Origin: Cercophora sp. LCS_1 | Lineage: Eukaryota; Ascomycota; Sordariomycetes; Sordariales; Lasiosphaeriaceae | Reading direction: 5' to 3' | Length of the DNA stretch: 64,000 nucleotides | Assembly: GCA_036250225.1 (NCBI GenBank) | Contig: JAPZLL010000073.1 | Span: 1 to 64,000 of the forward strand | In this document: positions 1 through 10,486 of the stretch, piece after piece | Layout of the letters: the number at the start of each line of letters is the position of its first letter | Numbering within the stretch: the first letter of the stretch is position 1 | Program-made: the position numbers and the translations under genes | Notes under the pieces: generated by a model | What the model was told of the DNA's origin: nothing | The model's input: only the letters and a program-made list of their open reading frames with translations | The model's database searches: none

Positions 1-675
1 TCACCTTGCACCCACCCCACCTAGAGCATTGGACCCTGTCCGCTCTTACGATCTGTCTTTACCAGGCTCACCTCGGTGTACCTGGAGCAGGCCGTAACAA
101 TTTGGTCTGAAAGGCGTCGGATTCATTGCCACGACCCAAAAACCACTGAAATAAACATCTGGAGATATTTACGGAAGCCCTTCTATAATGTTTTAAGCCC
201 GAAGGTCATGAACCCTAACTTGTTGTCGCCGCCACCCTCTGCCCTGAGAAAAGACGTGCTCCCCTAATAGCCCCTCGGACTTGGTAAACTCTGGGCAAGT
301 AGAAGAATGCGACCAAACGGCAACGGTTCTCCCCCGACGAATACAGCACGCAAAAGATAACAATATGCACACCCCTCAGTCCAACGAGAACTCATCACAC
401 GCCAATCCAGCCTCCTGCCTCGCCCTCTCAATCCCACCCGCCTCCTCAAAGTCCCCCCTCGGCCCCCAGATGGTGCTTCAACGCCGTAACCGTCTAAAAC
501 ATGCCCTTCGGCAACTCCAGACTCCTTCTTCGATAAACCGCCGCCCTTGGCAGATCCCCATTCCGATCCACTAACGCCGCCCAAAAAAAATAAATATAAC
601 ACAGGACAGCATTGCACGGGGGAAGAACATGTATCTCTTGATTTCATTTCTCTATTGAAGAAACCTAGGTATATA
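1..675. other. Gene-poor left edge, 3' flank of the FAD oxidase
   Basis: No credible coding sequence was seen. The short open frames on both strands lack coherent protein composition and splice-supported extensions. The last part is presumably the 3' untranslated region of the oxidase gene that ends at 676. Confidence 0.5.
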
Positions 676-2308
676 TCAGTGCTTTTTGGCCTTCCCCTCC
701 TTAGCCGGCTCGATCGACTGAGGATAATAGAACAGCTCCGACGGGTCGTATTTGGCCTTGATCGCCTGGAGCTTCTTCAGGTTCGAGCCATAGTACAGCT
801 TGTTGGCGGTATCGCGATCCAGCGTGGTGTCGGCATAGTTGATGTACATGCCCCAGTCCTTCTCCTGGAGCGTGTCGGTCACGGCCTTGACCCAGCCGTT
901 GAGGAAGCTGGTCCACTCGGGCTTGTACGTGCCGTTTTCGATGCGGTCGTAGAACTGAATGATGTAGAGCTTGTCGCGGTGGGCGTAGGCCGTGGCGTCG
1001 TTGTCGAGGGCGGCGATGGTGGAGCCTTGGCCACCGTGCATGTCGAGCTGGAACCACCATCCGCGCTCGGTGATCTGGGTGGCGTTGTTCCACCAGTAGT
1101 CGACAAAGGCCTTGGCGGCCGCGCCGGAGAGACCCCTCAGCGTGAGGGACTTGGCGAAGAACATCTCTTGCTGTGGAGGTTGTCAGTTGTGTTTTTTTTT
1201 TCTCAGGGTGAAAGCGGGAAGGGTAAGGTAAGCTCACAGGGCTAGGGGTGAGCCAGTCGATGTCCGGGAAGAAGGCGTAGTGGATGGCGACATCGAGCCA
1301 GCCAACGGTCTTGACACCGTTGATGGTGGCGTTGGCGAAAACGGAAGACGAGTTGAGGAGAGGAGCAATGGCAGCACGCGCCTGGGTCTCAGTGCCGTAG
1401 TAGAGAGCCTCAATGCCGGGCTGGCCGCGGCTGTAGTCGGAGACGCGGAAGTTTAGCTCGGGGGGCATGGTGTTGCGCGCATACTTCTCGAGGGCCTCGA
1501 GACCGGCGACCGAGGTCTCCTTAGTCCAGCCCAGGCTAACGCCGAAGATGGTAAGGGTTTCCGGCGCCTCGAAGGTCTGGAGCCTCCACTCGGCAACGAT
1601 ACCGAAGTTGGAGCCAGCGCCGCGGATGGCCCAGAAGAGATCGGCATTCTCCTTCCCCGAGGCCTCAACAACACTGCCGTCAGCGAGGACAACGGTCACG
1701 CCAACAACAGCATCAAGAGCAAGACCGTGCTTATGCGAGCTGAAGCCGAAGCCACCGTGGGCAAAGTGGCCGGAGATACCGACACTGTGTGTGGCTGTCA
1801 GCATGACAGCCTTTCTAGAAGACTCAGACGTAACTCACCCAGGGCAGGTTCCGTGCGCAATGGCGCGCTTGTACTTGGTGTAAAGCTCGGTGGCAAGATG
1901 GCCGAGGCGGATTCCGGGCTGAACGACGGCAATGTTACCCTCGGCGAGCGAGACATTGTACATGCGGTCTAGCTGGACGACCAGGTGGCCGTCCTCGCCA
2001 CCGAAACCAAGCGACGCATAGCTGTGGCCTCCCGACTTGGGCGACACCTTGATGCCAAGCTGCTTGCCGCAGAGCACCGACTTGGAGATGTGGTCGACGG
2101 TCTGGGGCACCGAGATGGCAACCGGCGTGTAGGGCACGCGCAGGTTGAAGGGCGCAGAGTCGCGCGCCCAGTCGGCCGAGCCCTTTTGGTCGTAGGGAAC
2201 GCCCTTCTCAGCAAGACAAGCTTCAATGTCGGCTCGGGTAACAATAGCCCGGCCCTGAGCGAGGGGAGCCAAAAGGCCAAGGGCGAGCGATGCTGCGACG
2301 GCACGCAT
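676..2308 (-). CDS. Secreted bicovalent FAD-linked oxidase (berberine-bridge-enzyme-like, AA7-type)
   Basis: Three exons: 2308-1839, 1784-1238 and 1170-676, giving 503 aa. Introns are 1838-1785 (GTGAGT...CACACAG) and 1237-1171 (GTGAGC...CCACAG). The first intron must end at CACACAG to restore the family motif HGTCPGVGISGH; other AG sites give a poorer join. The start at 2308 has a good context (CTCACCATG) and yields a signal peptide, MRAVAASLALGLLAPLAQG. The FAD-binding PCMH fold is marked by SGGHSYASLG, whose His is the usual 8-alpha attachment site, and by the TCPG Cys, the usual 6-S-cysteinyl site, so the flavin is probably bicovalently bound. The C-terminal BBE motif YDPSELFYYPQS is present. 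Family members oxidise oligosaccharides or secondary metabolites with O2; the substrate here is unknown. A second family member lies at the right edge of the window. Confidence 0.9.
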
Positions 2309-2406
2309 GGTGAGGGCTGTGACTAGATGCAAAAGAGCGAGCGACTAACACCAACAACACTGGGAGAAGATGGCCAGCGAAGCCGGGGTGTGCCAAGAGG
2401 CTCCCC

Positions 2407-2414
2407 TTTATATA
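2407..2414 (-). promoter_or_regulatory. TATA box of the FAD oxidase
   Basis: TATATAAA on the minus strand, about 100 nt upstream of the oxidase ATG at 2308. Confidence 0.55.
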
Positions 2415-4547
2415 CAACGTCGTCCACAGGACGCCCTTGTCCCTCACGACGGAAATCCGGGTCGACCACTTAGGCTGTGATCCACCGCGACGGGTGGACT
2501 ACACGGCAGGTGGATGGCGAGACCCAGGCGCACGGCTCTATAGCCAGGAACCCGCAGCGCACACACCTATGCAGTGCAGACTGGGCAGGCACAGGAGCTC
2601 CGGGGTTGTCTCGATTAGCCGGGAGCCGCTGCGTGTCGCGGTGATGGTGTCCTGCTACCTTCTCGTCGCGGCATAGGCGCTGCTAACTTCAGGCGGATGC
2701 CTTGGAAAAATAGCCTGCCACGCAGGCAGTGTCGGCGGGGCTTTACCCCGTCGTAAGGGTTGGGGGAGCGATGACGGAGGCGGGCGGAAGATGGACGCCC
2801 ATGTGGCGGCCTGGATGCGTGGCCAGCGGTTCCTGCAGGCAGGTTTTCAGGCATCGCCGTTACGGAGCAGAGCTCGCTCCCGCATTTTCGTGCCTGCGCG
2901 TATATTGCTGTTGCATTCTTTCCGCGCTCAATCAGCCCGTCTGACATCTTGCCGTCCCAACAACCGGAACGCGACAGGGTGGGGTTCCCCGTGCTGGATA
3001 TTATTCATCCCCCTCTTGGGAACCGGAAGCGTTCTAGATTCCAAAATGACAACGGGTCGGGTGGTGGTGGTCTTGGCAATGCTGCAAAACAACCCGGTTC
3101 GTGGTCAGGAACGAGTGGGGGCCCATCCATGGCCCAGAGTGTTGTAGCTGCGGTTTCGGATATGTGTGGATGAAATTTCGCCTCGCCTGGGTATTTGCTG
3201 AACGTGGGCCATGCAATCACAAGACTTGGTTCGACTTCCGCTCCGGACTCGATAGGCAACGGTTATTCAGAATGCACCGGCTGCAGCCCGGTATTCTCCT
3301 CGGACATGAATTACACGGCTGATGGTATATTATCGTCGGCGCCGAAGACTGCAGACTTCGTGCCCTTAGTTACCTTGCCGTGTCATATTCGGTTCGTCCT
3401 TGTTATAGGGTGAGCCGGGATGATGCGAGAGGCGCAATATCGCTGAGATGCCCGCAAACGAATCTCGTAGAACCGGAACGAGCCCACTTCGCTGAGCAGC
3501 GCAGAATTGACCATCTGGGAGTCGTAAAGGGTCCCTGGTGTTGTGTGTTTTTGCCTCTTTCTTTTTGCAAAATCTTTCTCGCCTGCTGTCCTCCTCAAAT
3601 CCGACAGAGACACGCGCCGAAAATTTTGGTGTTGTTCTTGGAAACATGAAGATGCTCAACTCGAAAGTCAAGCAAGCCAAGCGGGCTTTGTTTGTTTTGC
3701 GCGTGTTACTTTGAGTTGTCCCTGGCGGAAGTCCAAGCCGCCAACTCCTCATTCTCCTCGAACAATAAGACAGTAAACATTTGCTCACACCTCACCTCTT
3801 CGGTGGTTTAATAATCACGTTGCAACCAACACCATTCCACTCAGTGTCCAACTCACCCTCGATGAGCATGGTCATTGTGGCCCTGCAATACCTCGAGAGC
3901 GTAGCGTCATCTCTCCTGCCGGCTGCGTATATCCTTGAAGTATCAATGTCAAATAAAACACTTTGGTTGGGAAACATACAGCAGGCAGCTACATCATGGG
4001 TAGCAGCCTTGGCGGTAGCCAATTTTGTTGGCGCTGTCACGGTTGCAACAGGGGTAAGTAGCCCCTTGGCATGGTACGACCCAACAGCAAGTTTGATATC
4101 TTGGGTTGCAGTCAACAAATCCTTCACATGGCTGTCATGGCGGCCGCTTGCCTGCATTTTGTAGCCTTCGTCAAGCCAACCGCGTTGACACGAACTGAGA
4201 GATACCTTACACAGTATTCCTATTGTTCTCAAAGGTTTCTACAGTATTTCAACACGACTACCGACGAGTCGACGGCCACAGCATCTCAATATATAGACCA
4301 AGTGGTACACTGGTATACCAGAAGCATTTGGGGCGGACATGACCAATAGAAGCCATTCTGAAAGCCCAGAGTCCACTTGAATGATGCTTGCTGACGACAT
4401 CCCACTCAACCAATGTAACACAATGGCTTGATCGGAAATCCGACCCAGAATCCGATCCACGTGTCCGAGATATTTTGCATTTTGAAATCGAGTCCGAGGG
4501 GTCTCACCTCCGCAATCTCACCTCCCGATTCTCATCAGAATATCACA
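2415..4547. other. Intergenic region between FAD oxidase and MBL-like gene
   Basis: Apart from the possible gene remnant at 3792-4160 on the minus strand, nothing coding is convincing here. The region holds the upstream sequences of the flanking genes. Confidence 0.4.
3792..4160 (-). pseudogene. Possible remnant of a small HsbA-like secreted protein gene
   Basis: An open frame reads from about 4160 to a stop at 3792. It contains the helix-like string KDLLTATQDIKLAVGSY, then an Ala/Thr-rich stretch with APTKLATAKAATHDVAA and several Cys. The pattern loosely recalls fungal hydrophobic-surface-binding (HsbA/cell wall mannoprotein) domains. A possible intron starts GTATGT inside the frame and another begins GTGAGT. 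No signal-peptide exon was found upstream, and no continuation of the domain downstream. It could be a decayed gene or chance coding. Confidence 0.22.
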
Positions 4548-5468
4548 ATGCCATCAATCACAGACACCCTCCAAGCCCACTTCAGCTCGGCAAACTCTCC
4601 CCGACCCATTCTCACCTCCCTCAACGGCGACAGCTCATGGCTCATCTCCCTCCCCCGTCCACCAACCGACCGCGCCCGTAAGACATACTTCCACATCGTC
4701 TCGGACCCCTGGCTTTCAGGTCCGGCGAACCTTCACCACCCCTGGTTCCTGCAAATCACAACCCCAGCTCCGCCCGCCATCTCCTCCGGGTCCGCCGTAT
4801 CATCCGTCATCGCCGAAATTGAGACCGTCGCCAATCCATCCTCCAAATCCCATGAATCCTCGCCCGACGCAATCTTTGTCAACTTCCACTACCTCGACCA
4901 CCTCCACGAGGCCACCCTCCGCACCTTCGACCCGGCAATCCCCGTCTTTGCAGCCCCTGAAGCAGCAGCCATCGCGAAAACCTGGAACCACTTCACCAAT
5001 ATCACACTGACGCAAGACCTGCTCCCTGGAAAGAACTCTGCCGATCTCCATCCCGATGGGTTGCCAGGATGGCTCAACGTCTTCAGACTCCCAGGCCATC
5101 ACGAGCTGAATTTCGCGACAGCCATCGTCTATTCGGCGTTAGGCGAAAGCGAAGCGATTCTGCACTCGCCTCATGGGATCCGAACCGACCAGCCCTCGTT
5201 GGGGGTTTTTACGAAGGAGGAGATCAAGGTGTTGGCGATCTTGCATGCGTTGAAAGATGGGTATGCGTTCGGAATGGCGACGACACTGGGGATCAAGGGC
5301 GGGAAGGCGTTGGAGGAGGTTACGAAGCCAAAGTATTGGGTCAAGTCGCATGACGCGCCGTTGAGGTATCGTGGTATTATTGCGTGGGTTGGGTGGATCT
5401 CTGATGTTTTTCAGGAGGAGGATGGAGTGGTGGAGGTTGGGAATGGGGAGTGTTTTGTTTTGGAGTAG
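4548..5468 (+). CDS. Metallo-beta-lactamase-superfamily-like protein, intronless
   Basis: 306 aa from ATG 4548 (TATCACAATG). The frame is open further upstream, but that extension lacks a natural N-terminus. The central motif NFHYLDHLHEATL (about residues 111-123) is followed by a segment on cofactor-free prediction of the type 'PVFAAPEAAAIAKTWNHF'. It resembles fungal UlaG-like/MBL-fold proteins, in which an HxxDH or degenerate motif binds metal. The canonical HxHxDH is not intact here (HYLDHLH), so catalysis is uncertain. No signal peptide or membrane segment is seen, so it is likely cytosolic. Substrate unknown. Confidence 0.72.
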   Translation: MPSITDTLQAHFSSANSPRPILTSLNGDSSWLISLPRPPTDRARKTYFHIVSDPWLSGPANLHHPWFLQITTPAPPAISSGSAVSSVIAEIETVANPSSKSHESSPDAIFVNFHYLDHLHEATLRTFDPAIPVFAAPEAAAIAKTWNHFTNITLTQDLLPGKNSADLHPDGLPGWLNVFRLPGHHELNFATAIVYSALGESEAILHSPHGIRTDQPSLGVFTKEEIKVLAILHALKDGYAFGMATTLGIKGGKALEEVTKPKYWVKSHDAPLRYRGIIAWVGWISDVFQEEDGVVEVGNGECFVLE

Positions 5469-5957
5469 CGTGCTGTTCTTGTTTGTAGATAGAGCGGGAT
5501 GAAGCCATGTCATTCTGTGCATCAAGTAGCTGTTTTCTGGAAATGATGAACATTGTAGACGGGATGCGGCGTCCCGAAGACAATCTTCGAGTCGGCAAAG
5601 CCCGATAGCCTGCACCAAAAGTTATGATGCTCATCCATGAAGTCATACGAGGAGTCAAGCATTTGCGGCCAAGCCGTTTTCATTACCCGAGCGAAAGTAT
5701 TTGCAGCTATTGGGAGGCAAGAAATTGCAGTGCGCACCACGCCGATGACGGCCTGATGGTCGATCCAGATGTCAGGAGACACTAGGTAGCCACTGCGGCT
5801 TTTCCAAGCCTCCCACCCCCGCTTCACCCCCAGCTCCTCCATCGAAACTCGCGCTTCCACTTCTCTCAAGTCCTCCGGATGTCAAGAAGACTCAAGTTAC
5901 AGAACCATACACCAAAGAAAAAAAAAACCTAAAGCTCCCCAGCTACCGAATCACACC
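5469..5957. other. Intergenic, upstream of the NACHT gene
   Basis: No supported gene. A minus-strand open frame (5842-5522) reads fairly smoothly for about 107 codons but has no recognisable domain. An A-rich stretch lies just before the NACHT start at 5958. Confidence 0.4.
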
Positions 5958-8900
5958 ATGGACCCTATAGCGGCTATTGGTCTCGCGTCTGGAATCGTCG
6001 CGTTTATCGGTTTTGGCACCAAGGCTGTGAAGGCCACTTTCGAAGTTCACTCAGCCACCGATGTCAGCGGCGCACTTGAGGAGAACCGGAATCGAGAAGT
6101 CGTCGCCCGAGAGATGAAGCTTCTAGCAGCACGCCTCATCCCTGCCGAAAATATCACGGGCCTGGCGGCTCAGGAACTCGGCCTCTGCAATCTCGCGACA
6201 GAATGCCGGGGTATATCGCAAGATTTGATCAAACTCTTGGAGCAAATAAAGCCCAACGATAAAAAGTCCAAGAGTCAAAGCTTGAGGTCCGCCCTGAGAA
6301 ACTGGCGCTACCAGAAGGATCGCCAGGAGCTGGAGAAGCGCCTGGCAAACTGCAGGGATCAGCTAGACTTGCACGTCGACTTTTCAATACTTACTTCGGT
6401 GCGGGCCTTGACCGCTGCTGTTGAGAAGGACAGTGACAACTTCCAGCGGATCAAGAACACGATCGATGAGATAATGAAGTACATTACCAGGGAAGTACAT
6501 GGCCCTCTGAGTCGGCTCTTGAACATGCAAGAGGAAGCTCTGCGCCGGTCGGTCAGTACTCGTATCCTCAATGCGCTCTCGTTCGAGGGAATGAGTGCTC
6601 GGTACAACATGGTGCCCGAGGCACATGTTCGGACCTTTCGGTGGATGGTTGACGATACCAACCGCGGATCTTCAAGTCTTGAGATGGAGAATCATCCGAC
6701 TTTCCTGGCGGTCGGCGACTCGCGGGGAGCAGGGGGTCAGCCGCTATCTGATACAGACTCTGTCGATCCCGGTCCACCGGAATTGCCCGATGAAGTTGAA
6801 GAGATAAGGCGTGATGCCCGAGCCAAGTACTTGGGATGGCTGTCATCAGGGCAGGGAATCTTTCACATATGTGGCAAGATTGGCTCCGGCAAATCAACAC
6901 TGATGAAGTTCTTGAGCGAACATTCAACAACTCGCGCTCACCTCGAATCTTGGGCGGGTAAGAGTAGTCCACCACACACACACCGACAAGTCTTTGTTCG
7001 TGCTGACATGGTAGTTCTCTCACCTTCCAGATCAAAAAGTGCTCGTCCTCGCCAGCTTCTTTTTCTGGAAACCTGGCTCAAAGCTCCAGACGTCCCTTGA
7101 CGGTTTGTACCGTTCGCTATTACACGCTATCCTGACTTCGTGTCCAGACCTCATCCCTTCCGTGTTCACAGACGATTGGAATTGTGCCATGGATACCAGC
7201 GTGGTCAAAATTCAGCCAAGGTCGATTCGAGCAGCGTTTGGCGCCGTCGTCTCAGGAAAGCACACCCCCGACCACGCTTTCTGCTTTTTTATCGACGGAC
7301 TCGACGAGTACCAGTCCCTACCAGAATGTGACTACCATGACGTCGTGGATCATTTATGCCGCTGGACCGCGCTTGCAACATCATCCGTCAAGGTTTGCGT
7401 TTCTAGCCGGGAGCACAATGTCTTCATGACTGGCTTTTCACCATCTCAGCGATTGCGCCTACACGAACTCACCCAATATGACTTAACGGCGTATGTCGAG
7501 AACAGACTGGCTCGCTGGCGCAAATTAGATGGAATGGCCCTATTGGTCGAGTCTATCGTGACAAAGGCCGGTGGTATATTTCTCTGGGTCTCACTGGTGG
7601 TCAGAGAGATACGGCAAGGGTTGGAAGACGGTGTCAATCCCGACGAGCTGCTTGACACGCTGGACGAGCTTCCAGGGGAACTGGAGTCTCTGTACCGACA
7701 TATTCTTCAAAGCCTCGGCGAAAAGAACCGTCGGATGGCGTACCAAACCATGGCTATGGTTTCAGCAGTCATGTGTGGGCGCTGCAGGGGAGCTGAGCTT
7801 TCATTGCTGCAGTACCACTATTTTGACGCCTACTGCAAAGACGCAGAGTTTGCTCAACGTCCGGACTTCGAAGCACTTCTCTCCAGCAACGAAATCGCGT
7901 CTCGCATGATATCGGGATACAAGCGCCTACGCGGGACCTGCCGCGGGCTCGTCGACGCAGACAAGGAAGGCCGTGTTGGATACAGCCACCGGTCTGTCAC
8001 AGAGTTTCTGCAGACACCGGCCATCAAATCCCAGATGGAATTGTACTCGCCCGGCGTTCAGCACGTAGAGGCTTTATCTCAGCTCATGTTGGCGTCTATG
8101 CGAGTCACAGGAGACTTTGAGAGGCTGGCATTTCCCGCGGTACGTATGCGAGACAAATACAACCTCGATCAAGCGCCCTACACATTTCTACAAAGCCTCG
8201 AGATGTGCCAAGGCGAAGAGAAGTGGGACAGTGTGCCGAAGCGATACAACCATCAGATCATGCCCATTGTGGAAAACAACTGGCTTAGCACTTACACAAA
8301 GATTCCGACGCCGACTCGTCGTGGGGAATGGGCGACTCCAGAAGTCGTGCCGTTGACGCTACCGACGGACATGTTCCCTTTGCTTGAATCACCGGCCTAC
8401 ACGTTGTGGAAGATCTGCAGCGATCCCAAAGTCACAGCAACAGCACCAAGAGTCATATTCCTCGCCAATTTGGCTCTGTGGAACTGGCATTGCAAGTCTA
8501 CGCATGCTGTTCTCGACCTGCTTCTCGACCGCGTCGTCATCACCCCTCTACCCGAATGCCACTATTTACCTGTCACATCAACGAGGAAGAGGTGGACATA
8601 CACACCAACGATGGCAAGCTCGGTCTCTGGCAACTGTTTCTTCTGGAGTCTCTGCTCGCGTGGTTCTTTGACGGTTGGTCACAGGAAAAACATCATCATT
8701 TCAGCAGCATCGCGACTCGTCTTCTACGGTACGGTGCCGACCCGCGATTCCATTGGAATATGAACATGGACGCATGCTCGTCCGTATATACAGGGACGTT
8801 CACATTCGGCGATCATAACTCCCTTCTCGAGGTCTCATCGCGGCATTCTCATTTCAACACAGCGGCCAGCACGTCTCCCACCAGTGGCGTATCGGCTCTG

Positions 8901-9026
8901 AAGATATGGCGCGAGGATCACAAAGGCGAGCCGGGTCTTGAGGACTGGGTCAGGGATTTGATGGACGATTTTCAGGGGAAGGGAGATCTCTTGAGACTTG
9001 TGACGGAAAGACTGGCAGAAATGTAA
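5958..9026 (+). CDS. STAND/NLR-type NACHT NTPase with fungal N-terminal domain; frame broken near 8.55 kb
   Basis: Exon 1 is 5958-6957, the intron 6958-7030 (GTAAGA...TTCCAG, phase 1), then exon 2 from 7031. Residues 1-60 (MDPIAAIGLASGIVAFIGF...) match the fungal N-terminal domain of STAND proteins, often a HeLo-like or effector-type domain. A helical linker follows, then NACHT: Walker A GKIGSGKST near residue 315 and Walker B FFIDGLDEY. A winged-helix-like region and C-terminal repeat-like sequence (LLRYGADPRFHW) follow. Coding moves from one frame (clear through LLLDR, about 8532) to another (clear from EEVDIHTNDGK, about 8586) and ends at 9026. The change needs either a 53-nt intron 8533-8585 with very weak sites (GTCGTC...ACGAG) or a 1-nt deletion. 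Without it the protein stops at 8763. Family role: NTP-driven oligomerising receptor in heterokaryon incompatibility or defence. Product may be altered or null. Confidence 0.82.
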
Positions 9027-9238
9027 ATACAAGGTCATGCAAAAATTATTATCAATTCAGGGGCCATATCAATCTGCCCAGCCTCTATTCAACGCCATTA
9101 CATCCACACCGCCCTGTCTGTGCCCGTTGTCACCAGAGCTAAAAACAAACGAAAACGCCAAAGAATGACATGCCACCACCACCCTAAACTCCATTTTCCC
9201 AGTTATCCATTCATCCATCCATCCGCTAAAAGCAAAAA

Positions 9239-10486
9239 CTAGAAAAACTTCTTCGACCCAGCTTTGACACCCCTCCGTCCCGCCGGCCTGATGTAATCCA
9301 CAATCCTCTGCGCCACGCTCCTCTCCCTCCTGAGCGTCCTGGGCGGCAACTCAGCAGGCATGGTATTCTCCCGCCTCACGCCCGGCACAGGCTCGGTGGT
9401 AACAGGCATCGGCTTCAACGCCTGCGGCTGGGTAGGCGGGCGCTGCGCCACCGTCTCTTCCACCCTCGACTTGCGATACTCGACCACCTTGACCTCGTCA
9501 TCGTCACCGCCGTTGAAACTCGCCCACGAGGGGGCAGCCTTGGTGTGGCCACGTCCCGTGCTGGGCGTCGCCGAGTCGGTATCCGAACCGAAGAGCTTCT
9601 CCTTGTCGCTGGGGATGGACAGACGCGGAGGCGAAGGGGGCTTGGTGTTGGCGGGATCGATGAAGGGGTTGTTGATGATGCCGGCCTCAATCTCCTTCTC
9701 TGTTGGTTGGCGGGTGGATTGGGAGCGTTGGACGCGTTTGGAGTGGCACCGGCGGCATTCGCCTGGGGCGCGGTTCAAATCGGCGTGTGTGGCGTGCTCG
9801 CGAGCGGATTTGGTGCGGGACAGGTCATGGCTGTTGTTGTTGTTGTTGCTGGGTGTGGTGTCAAACGAGAGACGAGGCGGGGTGACGTTGATTGTTGGAG
9901 CGTCGTGCGAGTCTCGTGGGACTTGCAGGGAAGAGGCGAGGTGGGTGAGGTCGATACCTGCGTGCTTGGGACGGTGCACAAAGGTCGGGTCGGTTGGGGT
10001 TCTCGGGTTGGCGTCAGGAACAGGAGGAGCATCGACGATGAGAGTGGGCTTGTTGGTGCGGGAAGAGAACTTCTGGCGGAGCGAGGGACGAGTCTTGAGA
10101 GACGTCTTGGGCCGCTCGTCGCCGTCGAGGAGATTGTCGTGCGTAGGGAGGTCGAGGGATTGAGGGCGTCGTGAGGATGTTGGGGCGACGGTGGTCGAGT
10201 TGGCACGGCGAGGACCGCGGGTTGACTTTGCGCGCCGGACGAGGCCGACGACGGCTTCGGACGCGAGTTTGGCGAGAGCAGCCGCTGGATCGGTGGGATC
10301 GACGAGCACGCTGGCCGTGTCGGACCGGTCGATGTGGATTTGTGGTGGTGGGCTCAACGGCGGTAGATCGGCCTCCTTGGGCGTGCTGGGCTTGGACGAC
10401 GACTCGTGCGCTGGAATGGGCGAGCGGGATGCTACCGCGGTGCTGGGACGGCGACGGACGCTCGCCAATCGCTTGAAAGACTCCAT
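9239..10486 (-). CDS. Serine/proline-rich, intrinsically disordered basic protein
   Basis: 415 aa, intronless, start ATG at 10486 (MESFKRLASVRRRP). The frame is open further upstream but only with non-ATG codons. Composition is rich in Ser, Pro, Arg and Thr, with a poly-Asn run encoded by the CAA/GTT-type trinucleotide tract near 9830-9850. A short element GECRRCHSK has a CxxC pair, and an NNPFIDP element carries an NPF tripeptide, which in endocytic proteins binds EH domains. The C-terminus is strongly basic (RIVDYIRPAGRRGVKAGSKKFF begins it). No enzymatic domain is recognisable. It may be a fungal-specific signalling or cell-polarity protein; that is inference from composition. Confidence 0.75.
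   Translation of the reverse strand: MESFKRLASVRRRPSTAVASRSPIPAHESSSKPSTPKEADLPPLSPPPQIHIDRSDTASVLVDPTDPAAALAKLASEAVVGLVRRAKSTRGPRRANSTTVAPTSSRRPQSLDLPTHDNLLDGDERPKTSLKTRPSLRQKFSSRTNKPTLIVDAPPVPDANPRTPTDPTFVHRPKHAGIDLTHLASSLQVPRDSHDAPTINVTPPRLSFDTTPSNNNNNSHDLSRTKSAREHATHADLNRAPGECRRCHSKRVQRSQSTRQPTEKEIEAGIINNPFIDPANTKPPSPPRLSIPSDKEKLFGSDTDSATPSTGRGHTKAAPSWASFNGGDDDEVKVVEYRKSRVEETVAQRPPTQPQALKPMPVTTEPVPGVRRENTMPAELPPRTLRRERSVAQRIVDYIRPAGRRGVKAGSKKFF

Noticed and set aside
5522..5842. 107-codon minus-strand frame upstream of the NACHT gene
   Set aside because: Reads smoothly but has no domain, no splice-supported extension and overlaps the NACHT promoter.
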